Source: Calycina herbarum
Lineage: Eukaryota > Ascomycota > Leotiomycetes > Helotiales > Pezizellaceae
Direction: 5' to 3'
NCBI GenBank assembly: GCA_001414485.1
Contig: LLEY01000186.1
Coordinates: 1-64,000, forward strand
DNA: 64,000 nucleotides
Part shown: one piece after another, positions 41,452 to 52,806 of the stretch
How positions within the stretch are numbered: the first letter of the stretch is position 1
Layout: every line of letters begins with the position of its first letter
Notes under the pieces: model-generated
What the model saw: only the letters and a program-made list of their open reading frames with translations
The model's database searches: none
What the model was told of the DNA's origin: nothing
Translations under genes and position numbers: made by a program

Positions 41452-43195
41452 ATGAACAATAAACTCCAAAAATACGAAGTCTCGGACCCCACGGACTGGC
41501 TGGAAACCCCACTGCGATCCCTATCTGCAGTTGACGCAGCCTTACGATGTCAAGTCTGCAAAGACTTCTACACAACACCCATGATCACATCCTGTTCGCA
41601 TACCTTCTGCTCACTATGTATACGAAGATGTCTCAACAATGATGGGAAATGCCCTGCCTGTCGGACGACAGACCAGGAGTTGAAGCTACGGTTTAATGGA
41701 GTTATGGAGGACTTGGTGGAGGGGTTCAAGAAAGCGAGACCAGAGGTGTTCGCCTTTGCAACAAAACCAGTTGCGCTAGTTGAGGAGAAAACGCCGAAAC
41801 GAAGACGAGAGAAATCACAAACCATCGAGGGGGATGAGGAACCCATAAGGAAAAGGACCAGATCAATACGGCAAACCCGGTCGACACAAGAAACTGTGGT
41901 TGTTGATACCGATGAAGAGGATGCGGATTTTATACCTGGTACGTGATTTTTCTTTAGGTGACTTCCCTATTTACGGTCTGCATTTCGGACTAAGCTAACA
42001 TCTGATTCCAGAAGATGGCTATGTACAATGTCCTATATGCTCAAAAGTTGTCAAAGAAGTCTCCATAAATTCCCATATCGACCGCGGATGCCCAGACGAA
42101 CCCCCAAAATTCAAAGTCAGCAAAAAACCCTCCATATTACCAGCAAAAGGAAAAGCACCAGAAAAGCGACCTGAAAGATTAGCACAACCACATTACGGAA
42201 CAATGAAAGATAATGTTCTTCGGAAAAAACTTGCGGAGCACAATCTTGTAACTTGGGGTACCAGACAAGAAATGCAGCGCAGATTTACCGAATGGGTGAC
42301 CCTATGGAACGCCAATTGCGATGCTACCCACCCGAAGAGTAAATCGGAACTGAGAAGCGAATTGGATGTCTGGGAACGAACTCAAGGGGCTCAGGCACAG
42401 CATTCGTCATTAAATCCAGGTGCTCAAATTCGAAGTAAAGAATTTGATAGGGATGCTTGGTCAAGTCAGAATGATGGCTCGTTCAAGCAGTTGATTGCCG
42501 ATGCGAGGAAGAAAGCACAGGAGGCGAAAAAGCTTTTGGAATCTCGTCCGATATCTCCTTTGGTCTCTCCTCCGGTCCCAAGTGTTCCTGAAGCTCCTTC
42601 AGACTCATCAATTCCGTCGAATCCCATACAGATTTCCGACCCTCAGGATACTGCTAATCTCCAGTTCGAGGAGCACCACAAAGCGCCGGATTCTTTACCA
42701 AATCAACAACAACAGTATTCTGTGCCGCCCCATATGGAGGCTTACTCACGTCAGGCGGAGATGATGCGGGATCATGAACGGAATTTAGAACGTGAACGCG
42801 TTGAAAGGAAAAATTCATCGCCCGTGAAACAAAGCTCCCAGGCTCATGATCCGAATCAGCGACCAACTCCCACCCATAATGAATGGTACGGGACCCGTAG
42901 TTCCGAAAACCAGGCTCCAGGGTTACAAAACGGAGGGAATGCCATCAACAATACATATAACGGGAGATACGGACCACCAAATACAAATCTCACCCTGCCG
43001 GAAGAAATTACTGCATTTTATGAGCAACATCCTCTACCTCGTACAAATACTCAGGCTCCGAGTTCACCTAACGGAGTTGTTAGAGGTCTTCCGGGAACGA
43101 CTCCAGGCCCGAATACCTCACATGAATATCCTTCTCCCTCGAAATTATCGTATGGCTTTGGGGACGGGGCACCATATTATGGGAGGTTCCAATAA
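41452..43195 (+). CDS. RAD18: Postreplication repair E3 ubiquitin ligase Rad18
   Basis: Exons 41452-41938 and 42012-43195, 556 aa. The RING finger has C33, C36, C48, H50, C53, C56, C67 and C70 in the correct spacing. After the intron a UBZ-type zinc finger is seen (CPICSKVVKEVSINSHIDRGC, from about residue 169). The SAP domain follows (LRKKLAEHNLVTWGTRQEMQRRFTEWVTLWN). This RING-UBZ-SAP order defines Rad18, which with Rad6 monoubiquitinates PCNA at stalled forks. The region after about residue 330 is Pro/Asn/Gln-rich and probably disordered. The 73-nt intron has GTACGT, CTAAC and CAG signals. The gene is head to head with POL32. Confidence 0.96.
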
Positions 43196-43324
43196 TTCTA
43201 CAATAACAAATTTACATTGAGAGCCGGCTCAACACAGAGCGGCTTGATGATACCCACTCCCAACTGTATCAACAACGCCGTGAAATACATGCCCTATGAT
43301 TAAAGTGATCTAAGATTCGACTGA

Positions 43325-44810
43325 TCATAACGCCATTTCCTTCATCTTCTCTATGCTGTCTTCGAGATCCTCTTCCGTTTCCGTATTTGCTTCTTCTGAC
43401 TTTTTCGCTGCTTCTCTTGCAACTTGTTCCAGTTCCTTCAAAGAATCCAACTTTCGTTTCGTCTCTGCGGCCTCCTTTTCCTCTCTGGCTTCTCTCTCCT
43501 TTCGTTCTTTCTCTTCCACCTTCTCTCTTTCTTGTCGTTCCATGGCTTCCAGTTCGTCGTCGACCTCGGTCTCGTCCACAACCGTAGCACCTTGACCGAC
43601 TTCAGCAATAACATTGCCAACTTCATCAACCTGGCTCATTTGCTCGCGTAATTGATCGACCACATCGTCAACTCTCTCCACGCCACCAACTGCCTTATTG
43701 AGGCTTGAAAGTGCATGAGTACTAGCCTCCATGACTCTGATCAACTCGACTTGATCGGCAGCTTGTTCGATTTTGCTAAACACTTCCTCTAATTGAGAAA
43801 GAGTAGCATGTCGTTTCGTAAGTGTCGTTTCAGCGAGTTTCTTTGACCGTAAAGCCGCAAGAGCCGCAACCCGATTTTTGCGAGTAACAGCCTCTTTCGC
43901 CGTTATCTCCAACTCCTCGACTCTCTTCGTCAAAACCTGAGTCTGAATATCGAGATCCTTAATCAAAGTTTTGAGTGACACAATAGTAGAATCCTCCTCA
44001 GTAATACCCTCCTTGTCACCCGCAACACAAAGCTTCACTGTCTCCTGATCATAAACCAAAACTCCCTTATCCCTTTGCAAAAACCTCAACAAAACTCCGA
44101 AATCACTCTCTGAAAGCGCCTTCTCTCCCCCCAATAAGTCCCCGAATCTGGTCTTCATTTCCGCACGGGGAAATACTCGATCGGCTCGAGATCTTATCCC
44201 CTCCGTCCTCTTCTCGAACTCATTTGCAGCCTCTTCAAGATTGGAAAGAATCACAAATTCCCCAACAGGTAATTTATCTTCTCCATTGACACCCCCACCC
44301 AAGCCCAGTAATCGGAATCCCCAGCCTACAACGGCCCAAGGTGATATACTCCATCCTTTTTTTATGTATACTCCTTCCATAGTACGGAACTCAGGTTCTG
44401 GGATCCATTCCTTTTTTGCGACGGCTTCGCGGACTACGGACCCGAGTGCTAGGGGACGACCCCATTCTTTGGTGTCGAGGGCGCGAAGGAGAGAGGGTGA
44501 TATGGAGAGGGAGAGGAGATTTGGAGTTGGGTGCGAGGAGGGGACGATGCCAGATAGGGTGGCGGATTTTAGGCCTCGGTGCCAGGCTGAAATATTGGCG
44601 TTGTAGCCATCTGGGTTGAGAGTTTGGAGGTGGCGGAAGTCGGAGTAGAGTGCTGCTAGACGGGCTCTGTGAAAGAGAGTTAGCTGGTGTTTCTACTTGG
44701 CTTTAGGTGGAAATGTGAAGGGAAAGAAGGGTGAGTTGTTTGGGGAGATGACAGACGAACTTGCGAAATTGTGGCTCGCTGCTCTGTAGGAATTCCAGGA
44801 GCGAGCTCAT
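43325..44810 (-). CDS. CHM7: ESCRT-III-like protein Chm7/CHMP7
   Basis: Exons on the minus strand are 44810-44761 and 44666-43325, giving 463 aa. The 50-nt first exon (MSSLLEFLQSSEPQFR) is joined through a 94-nt intron to KARLAALYSDFRHL. The N-terminal half is winged-helix-like, as in CHMP7. The C-terminal half is a Snf7 domain: a long coiled coil (IVSLKTLIKDLDIQTQVLTKRVEELEITAKEAV, LAALRSKKLAE) and the acidic tail (DEVGNVIAEVGQ, ETEVDDELEAMER). Chm7/CHMP7 recruits ESCRT-III to seal and survey the nuclear envelope. The total length is close to yeast Chm7. The Glu/Lys-rich segment at the end is low-complexity. It converges with RAD18 over about 130 bp. Confidence 0.9.
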
Positions 44811-45465
44811 TTTGTATGAATCACATCTCACAATAGAGATGTCCCCGAGATGCGGTTGTGTATTTGTTGCGGCTCTGGACCTTTGGTGTTGTTGTCTCGC
44901 GATAAGAAGCTTATCTGAATGACGCGACCCACATGGATGCCCTATATATGAGGTTGGAGGGGCCTCGTATTGAGGCATACATCGCATTCGCTAACTGATG
45001 ACCCCCTCCTTTCTTCACTTTCTCTCGCACAACCAGATTGTTCCGATTCCTTCGGTCTGTCAACTTTCCTTTGTATACGGATTAGCAAATGAACAAGGTT
45101 CTAAGAGGCTCTTTCGGATACCGGTGCTCTGTTTGAGTTCGATCTCGCTACTAAAGATCTGTTGATAATGGAGACTGTGGATCGAACTATGACTTGGAAA
45201 ATTGGGTATAAGTATACCACCATATCTGCTCTTGGAAGTTCTTGAAGCTCTCTTTTCATACCACCTGTCATAAGAAGCAACTTTTTTGGCAACTTTATCT
45301 GGCCTTTGAGTTCAAGTCCTCCCCAGCCAGCTTCCAACATAGCACTCTCACCACACTTTCCACTACAACTCATATTTACAACAACACCTTTGTCTTCTGT
45401 CACAAAACACTCTCTCACTTAGAATACTCTGCTCCCATCAGTACCAGTTTTCTCATCACATAAAA
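44811..45465. other. Divergent spacer CHM7 / oxidoreductase pseudogene
   Basis: About 650 bp, promoter region of CHM7 and formerly of the oxidoreductase. I see nothing else. Confidence 0.45.
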
Positions 45466-46721
45466 ATGTCTTCCGACGAAATGCTCGCAAACACCGCAGC
45501 CTACCTCCCCTCTCCAAAAGCCAAAATCCTAAAAATCGGCTCAGCATCCTACACCTCCCCCAAAGCCAACGAAATAGTCATCAAAAACGGCGCCATAGCA
45601 ATAAACCCCGTAGACTGGATGATGCAAACGGTCTCCGGCCCAATGGTCTATCCTCATCTCAGGTGCCCATTCATAGTCGGCTCAGACGTAAGCCAGATGT
45701 TTCTTCCTATTCTATTCTTTTCGAGAGTCAGAGAAAACTCTTCTTTGCCCCCGAAACAACTCTTGACTCTTCTCTAAAGAAGTAAACTAACTTCAATTGG
45801 GTCGCCGGCGAAGTCATCGAAGTCGGTTCCCAAGTCAAGACCTTCAAACCCCGCGATCGAGTCCTAGGATTCGCCCTCGGAACAGCTCCAAACCTCAAAG
45901 AAATACCTACAATTGCAGAAGGTGCTTTTCAGAATTACACTGTTTTGAGATCCCATCTCGTATCTCGTATCCCCGACTCTCTTTCATATGAGGAAGCTTG
46001 CGTCATCCCCCTCGGTCTAGCAACAGCAGCATGTGGACTCTTCCAAAAAGACCAATTAGCACTCCAATACCCTTCCGTTCCACCCGCTGCAAAAACCGGA
46101 AAGAATTTGCTTATTTGGGAGGTTCAACGAGTGTTGGCAGTAATGCTATCCAACTCGCTGTTTCTGCTGGTTATGAAGTTTTCACCGCCTCCTCACCTAA
46201 GAATTTCGACTACGCTCGGAAGCTTGGAGCGAGTCTGGTCTTCAATTATAACTCCCCAACGTGATCCCCGACCTCATCGCCGCTTTTGAGGGGAAAACAA
46301 CAGCAGGAGCCCTCTCAATTGGTCCAGGAGCTGCAGACGCATGTCTAGAAATTTTGAGTCATTGCCAGGGAAATAATTTCATTGCTATGGCTACTTATCC
46401 TATGCCGCAGAAACCTCTTAAGTCTTTTGTGTTGTTGCAAACTATTCTTGGTTATCTTTCTTGGAATGTGGCACACTGGTTTAAATGCAAAGCCAAGGGT
46501 ATTCGGTCCCAGTCTATTTTTGCGACTACACTTGCTGATAATGGGGTGCGCAAGATGGTCTTTGAGGGGTTCCTTCCTAAGGCTCTAGAAGAGGGTACGT
46601 TTAGGGTACGTTTATTGCGAGTCCGGAGCCGATGGTCGTGGGGAGGGGGTTGGAGTTTGTGCAGGAGGGGTTTGATGTTCAGAAGAAGGGAGTGTCTGCG
46701 AAGGTGGTTGTTTCTTTGTAA
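45466..46721 (+). pseudogene. Zinc-type alcohol dehydrogenase/enoyl-reductase-like pseudogene
   Basis: Starts MSSDEMLANTAAYLPSP, then INPVDWMMQ and CPFIVGSD, typical of the CipB-type medium-chain dehydrogenase/reductases of filamentous fungi. Four lesions are visible. First, the intron (donor GTAAGC at 45688, branch CTAAC) now meets GG, not AG, at 45799-45800. Second, a one-base loss near 46117 splits LLIW from GGSTSVGSNAIQ (the dinucleotide-binding loop). Third, another one-base loss near 46261 makes a TGA after NYNSPT, while the homologous text IPDLIAAFEGKTTAGALS continues in the next frame. Fourth, an 11-bp tandem duplication (gggtacgttta, 46593-46614) shifts the last 35 codons, whose original frame ends in VVVSL before TAA at 46719. 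I conclude that it no longer makes a full enzyme. Confidence 0.85.
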
Positions 46722-48072
46722 TTTGGATATGCGGATGTAGCTGTCGACTTTCGGGATAGTTTTAATATCGTGTATACCCTTCAATCGATTTCTCGCTGTA
46801 TTTCTCACGTATTCAATCTCTAAGGGATGATGAGTGGGACGTCGCCTTCTTAATTCAGGTTTTATTCATGCGCAGATCCCTCACAAAACAATTGAACACT
46901 TAAATGTACGCGGAAATTTACAAAAAGCATTAAGTGGCGTTCTTCCAATAGTATCAGTATTACATACCATATAAATATCATTTAGCGCGGTCACAGGTAG
47001 AAAATACTCATCCACCCCTCGGCACTTCTTTCACGACAATATTTATAGGAACGAAGAGGGCGGGTGGGGGACGGGTCCTACTCTGGACGTGGACAGAGTG
47101 GCGCATTCCTTTCTTGTCGAGGATGTGCCAATGGTCCTGGTCGAAGTCGAGTTTTGAGAGTCTCGTCTAGGTCCTATGGCTGGTGGAATTGTGGGACAAG
47201 GAAAGGACAAACTTCGATCCCAAGAGTGTCGAGGCAATTCTGGAGCGAAGCCAGATGTGAGTCGGGAAGTCGTGCCTTCCCTTTTTGTCATGTTCAAGGG
47301 TCGAGACCAAGGTCGAATTAATCTGAGGAAGGAGCGACCGTCCCCCAAAGCAGTCAAGCGAGGTCCAATCATTGAAGCAGGGAAGGAACGACCTCACTTG
47401 ACATACCTTTTCTGGAAAACTCGAGGAGAGAGCGATGCGGCCAGGAGGCCAAAATTCATGTTCACGTTGTCTCGAACCAAACACACGATCTCACTAAAAC
47501 TTTCAATTTCAATTTCAGCCCCATTCATGTCATCCCTGGGCTATCGTTCATTACCGCAAAATCAACCAACCACCTACATCATCATTTTCCCACTTCATCT
47601 CATGCTACGCCAAACGAACCTAGACCCATCCCAACCCTAATATCAAAACAAGTAGAAAAGAAAATATCATCTGAAAATCAACGTTCATATCAAATCATGC
47701 TGACCCAGGGGTATAAAACGCCGTTTCGTGAATGCCTTCCACAACATGCAAGCCATCTCATCTCTCATCTCAGAAGGAAAAGAAGGAAAAGAAGGGGAAA
47801 AATCAAAGCAAAATAAAAGAAGTGCAGAAAACCCAAACCAAATGCACCCAGATCGCGAAGAAATACGCAATGCATGGCCACTCTCAACACGGAGTCACCG
47901 AACGCTAATTTCTTCAACGCTCGCTCACTTACTCATTCATCTCTCTCCATATCTCTTCAAACTTTTCACAACCTTTCTAGCTGATGCTCTATCAATGCGT
48001 AGAAAATAGTCTTTCTGTACAGCGAAAGAAAGAAATCTTAAGAAGTTCGAACAACTCAAGAAACCAATTTAG
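46722..48072. other. Convergent spacer
   Basis: 1.35 kb between the pseudogene and the 3' end of the histidine kinase gene. Several open frames of 60-154 codons exist on both strands around 47040-47640. Their overlap on opposite strands and lack of any recognisable motif make them unlikely genes. Probably 3' UTR plus spacer. Confidence 0.45.
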
Positions 48073-51000
48073 TCATGGCTCAGAAAAAGTTCGAGAAACC
48101 TCTGGCAAACTGGTGGCCGAGTTTGCTAGTCGAGTCTTCATCTGATTCAATAAGACACCGACAAGGAATGGCTTCGAGATAACATCATCGCCTCCGCTCT
48201 CGATGGCAGTCGCGATTTGATCATCCCGGGCGTTGGCAGTCGTAACAATGATCTCAACGTGGCGTCTGTATTTGCCCTCTTTCTCGAAGGCTCGGATTTG
48301 TCGACAGGCGGTAAGTCCATCCATAACTGGCATCTCCCAGTCCATCAGGATAATGTCGATACGTTTTCCAGCGGAGTTTTCGTGCCACAAGTCGCTCTTT
48401 GACAAACATTCCAATGCTTCCGCGCCATTGTTGGCAACTTGAACCACGCAACCAGCTTGGGTCAACTGCTTCGCGACAATCTTTTGGTTCAACTGGTTAT
48501 CTTCGACAAGTAGAACGTGTATGTGGTTACAAGTATCGGCAGGGAACATTCCATCGATCGGTCCTGACAATGTTCTAACTGCTAGCGGGAAATTCTGCTC
48601 AATGACGGCATTGTCACTTTCCTCTGGTTCTGTTCGAGCGGCTTCGACGTAGAATGAGAAAGTGCTGCCAACTCCAGGTTCAGAGGTAACGCCAATTTCA
48701 CCATTCATCTTCTCAGCCATCTTTTTGGCGACGAAAAGCCCGAGTCCAGTTCCTCCATGTTGGATCGATGTTCTGGCGCTAGCCTGAGCAAAGCGGTTGA
48801 ATAGTTTTTGTCGCTCATCAACAGTCATTCCAACACCAGTGTCCTTTACAGAAAGTGTCAAGTATACCTTGTCTGAATCAGGAGGTAAGTACTCTGCTGG
48901 AGGGGAGCCGTTTGCCGGGACATCTCGAGGGGCCCAATGAATTTCATGGGGAAATGCCTCTCGGGGGTTCCTAGTCACCGCTCCATATGTTACCACGATC
49001 TTTCGCTGCTCCTCCTTGCTAGTAAACTTGATAGAGTTCGTCAAGAAATTTACTAACATTTGAGTAAAACGCGAGGAATCGCACAAGATCCAATCAATGT
49101 GGGCGTCGCTAAGTGATGGCTCCTGAACCATAGTGAGCTCGATATCATGGACTTTCGTGTCAGATTCAAAAATGCGGACTGTCGACTCCACCACACCTGG
49201 AAGCTGCATGGGTTGGGGCTTGATAGATATCAGCTCATGCTGAAGTTTGGACAGAGTGAGTAGATCGTCAACTATGCATTTTTGGAGCTTGGCAGCAGAC
49301 ATGATAGTCTTGGCCCATTCAACATTGCTTCGGAGTGTCTCGAAAAGCTCAGTGCGAGTAATTGTCTGGTGATCGACATTAACGAGAGATTTAGTGATCG
49401 TATCCGCGCTTGTATAAATTGCCGATAGAGGATTTCTCATCTCATGTGAGACCATGTCCATGAAGTCCTCCTGGTTCTTCTTGGCTTCGGCAGCGGCAGC
49501 AGCTTTTCGGGCTTCCATTCTTTCGGCCCATTTGAGTGATGAAATATCCGATATGACGGTCATGACTGATTGCACTGTACCCTCTTCGACGTAAGGAAAT
49601 GAGTGTGACAAAATACAAGACGGTTCTGGATCACCGGATGGCGGGACAAACAACTTCTTCAGATGCATTTCGACAGAAACGAATGGCTCGCCGCGAATAA
49701 GTTTTTTCCATGCCTCCATTGCTTTGGGCATATCTTCGTCGACATATACCTCGAAAAATGAGGCTTTTATTCTGCTCTTATCATCATTGTCCTGACCAGT
49801 AAGCTTAAGATACTGTTCATTAGCCCATATAGGAAGACCATCAATATCAGAATGCAACATTCCGACAGATGCATTTTGAGCCATAAATCGAATTTGCTTT
49901 TCGCTGTCTGCGAGTTCCTTCTTAAGACGGTCGGTTTTATTCTTTGCGTTCTCTGTGATGGAAATTGAGGCAGCGACAGACGTTACCATCGAAGCAATAT
50001 CCCGCATAAATATCTGGTGATCGCCATCGATCGGCCGACGAGGATTGACACCAACGACCAAGTATCCAAACAGCATCGAGCCACCGGATATTGGAAGAAC
50101 ACTGTAGTGATGACTTGGCTCGCCAAAACCTTGCCATTCGATACCAGCAAATTGCTCATCCACCGGAAGTGTCGTCACCGATCCTACGTTGCTGGCCTTC
50201 CTGATGGAATGACCTAGGCCAATGCCCCCATTGATGTTGAGTTCCTTTGCCGCCATTCCGTGACCAGAAGGGACACCAATGCTGCCGCGAAGGAGGAGAT
50301 GAGTGGAAGAAGGAACTTTCTCTTCGTCAACTTCGTACAGAAGAGCCATCGGAATGTCGAGTTGGTTAGATTCGAGAAATGGAAGCACGAATTTCTCAAG
50401 GGTCCATGACCGTCGATCTCCTGTCGGTGATTCCATTCGGCTGAACATAGCTGCTCTCCGATCGCCAAGAATCTGACGGGTGACTTCGTGGGTGGAATTC
50501 TGAAAGCCAATGATCTCGCCTTTGAGATCTCTGAGAGGGTTGAAACTTCCCGAGAAATACGTCTCCTCAAGAAGACCACCTCGCTCTACAAACACTTGGA
50601 TATCAGTGACGTTCACGGCTGATCCTGTTCGTTCCCCTTCCTTAAAGACGGCATGGGTAGGGTTTGCGATATCTGAGAATCCCTTTGCGAACGGAGAACC
50701 CATTAATTCCGGATGGGCCTTTCCACATAAAGGGGCGAAGGCGGCGTTGTATATCGCAATTCTCTCCGGTCCCCTGGTAGCAGTTAGCGCAGATCTTGTA
50801 ATTCCCCTAGGATGAGAACTTACATGTAGATACAGGATGGCTGCGAATCTGTCAACATCATGGTAACGTATAATTGACGGGCATGATCCCATGCTTCAAG
50901 TGGACCGAGAGGGGTATCTGCCCAATTGGCCTGGAGGAAGAATTTAATACTGCGACGAAGCGGTTAGTTTCTGCCATTCTGGTATAACTTCTGTGATAAA

Positions 51001-51194
51001 GTGTTGCTAGATGGGGAATGGTATGAAGATGAACAAAGAAGTGAAGATCCTTACTGGTCTGTTGAAGGCAGGCGACGACACCAGGTTGGGTAGGAATTAG
51101 GTTTGCGTGGCTTGCTGCCATCAACACTACTGCCTCTAGCGCCATCGCCTCTTGTTTCAAACCCTAGATCCGAATCTAGTGGTTCATCCGACAT
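48073..51194 (-). CDS. Hybrid histidine kinase
   Basis: Exons on the minus strand are 51194-51055, 50949-50824 and 50773-48073, giving 988 aa. The two short upstream exons complete a PAS-like start (FFLQANWADTPLGPLEAW, then MGPERIAIYNAAFAPLCGKAHPEL). A GAF-like region and a PAS domain (about 380-500, SVGMLHSDIDGLPIWANEQYLKLTGQ) follow. A short coiled coil leads to the H-box VSHEMRNPLS, with the phospho-accepting histidine at about 532. The ATPase has the N-box (VNFLTNSIKF), G1 DTGVGM (about 733) and G2 GGTGLGL (about 762). The receiver domain has the aspartate in ILMDWEMPVMDG at about 900 and the lysine in ISKPF. No transmembrane segment is seen, so it is probably cytosolic. Such kinases pass phosphate to Ypd1-type carriers. 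I cannot assign the class with certainty. Confidence 0.93.
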
Positions 51195-51691
51195 CTTGAC
51201 AGTGACAGTCAGTCGGTTAACCTACTAGCGGCGAGATGTTGACGGCTGCTTGCAGGTTGTTGTGTGCGCCTGCAGATGATTCAAGTTGAGGGAGGAATGG
51301 TACACCGTGTCAGCGGTGATAAGCTGGATTTTGCTCGGCGAGCAGCGATCGCAGCAGATCGGACCGCTAGGGGAGAGTTGGAGTCAGAGTCGTATGGAGG
51401 GGGTGAAGGGGGGTGAAGGGTAGGCGCAGAGTGTGAAGGGATGTTAAGGTTCTTCACGCCCAAGATCTGTTGCTGGTGGCGTTGTGTTGCAATTTTGCGT
51501 ACTCATGCCTGTCCTTTCGCAGACGCAAAGAGAGTCAGGAAATTGAAGCCGAACGAACCTACTGGGAAAATGGCACAATGGAGTGGACGCTAAAACCGGA
51601 TTAGCGTCATAGCCCAAGTTGTCAGGAGGAACACCAAAGTCCACTCCACTCCCCAAAAACGGGGGGCTGGGAGGGAGAGAACTCCAGCTGT

Positions 51692-52050
51692 CACGACCCA
51701 CAAGAGCCAACTGGCTCTTGGGGTAACTACAACATCTCAAAGATAATAACGCTGGAATTATTATTTAAGAATTATGTAAACATGGCTTGGAGTTCAAGCT
51801 CTCGTTTAAGGAGACCGTTCTAGACTTTTGGCCGCACGCTGGTTCTATATATAAGAGTTTTCTTCCAAGATTAGGGGTCCGTCCCTACGTCATAGCGCCA
51901 CTGACGTCAGTCACTCTCCACTTTCTGAGATTAGACCAGTGGCAGAACACCAAAATACAAAGTGATGGAATCCTTTTTTCTACATAAAGGCTTGTTCTTG
52001 TAAAGCTCTCGCTTAACATTTTTGGCTCTTCTAAATATTTTACACGGCAC
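51692..52050 (+). mobile_element. Possible solo LTR-like segment
   Basis: It begins TGTCACGACC, a start seen in many fungal LTRs, followed by a perfect hairpin CAAGAGCCA-AC-TGGCTCTTG (51701-51720). A TATA-like stretch (ctatatataagag) is near 51845 and a possible CA-type end (actaaca) is near 52049. I found no matching flanking duplication or second LTR, so this is a suggestion only. Confidence 0.3.
51902..51913. promoter_or_regulatory. CRE-like palindrome
   Basis: ACTGACGTCAGT is a perfect 12-bp palindrome containing TGACGTCA, the classical ATF/CREB bZIP site. It lies 894 bp from the DUF2417 start and 708 bp from the histidine kinase start. If the surrounding LTR-like segment is real, it may belong to the element's own promoter. 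Confidence 0.45.
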
Positions 52051-52806
52051 TAACAGGTTGGAACAACAGCCATTTAACTGTTGCTTTTTGGCCCAGGTGC
52101 TGGTGCTAAGTACTGACACTTTGCGGTGGAAAGTCTTCCCTTCTTATATTAGTACTTGAGCTGAAAGAGAACCATGGGACTTCCAAATAATGTGCCTTAA
52201 ATGTATGAAAACAAGCTGCAATAATACTTTACTACACACAAAGTTTCCACCCAGCAAACCTAGGTATAAACCCTGCAATTTACCACCATTCCTTACCCCC
52301 AGTTTTTAAACAATTGTCCCAGAAGCATCTTGCTGTGTAGCAAAGTTTAATTCCTTCTATGCAGATCTCATGAATGCGATATCGCTTTATGGCAAAGTAT
52401 TGATCTGTACAACTATTCCCCAATTGCACGATGACGGGATGATGTCATGGATAAATTTAAATGGAGGTTGCACACGTACTCTGGCTGGACCGCAAAGACC
52501 ATTCACCATCTGCACCAGCGTCCAAAATCAAGTCTGCAACACACGCCACAAGACAAAACATCTTTGCTCTGACCAATTAATCGCATTGTCTGGCCATCCA
52601 TTCCATTAGCTTGGGAGCTTAGCTCAATGCCCTCTCCATCCCGAGGCTCGCCAGCTGAGCTTAGCTTGCTTTGTCGAGACCAACCTCCAACACCAACCTT
52701 TCGAGCTTCATCAACTTTTCTTTGAGAACGAGAACTCGATTCTCTGAAGCTTGTTCAACCATAATCTACGAAATACCTACGATAGTGAAGCGTCGATTCC
52801 TTCAAG

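Larger units (their letters stand above)
51195..52806. other. 1.6 kb divergent spacer
   Basis: This separates the histidine kinase and DUF2417 genes. It holds a possible LTR remnant (51692-52050) with a CRE-like palindrome at 51902-51913. The last 200 bp, C- and A-rich, are the likely leader of the DUF2417 gene. Confidence 0.5.

Noticed and set aside
47043..47640. Frames of 105-154 codons on both strands
   Set aside because: They overlap each other on opposite strands and contain no domain or typical splice signals.
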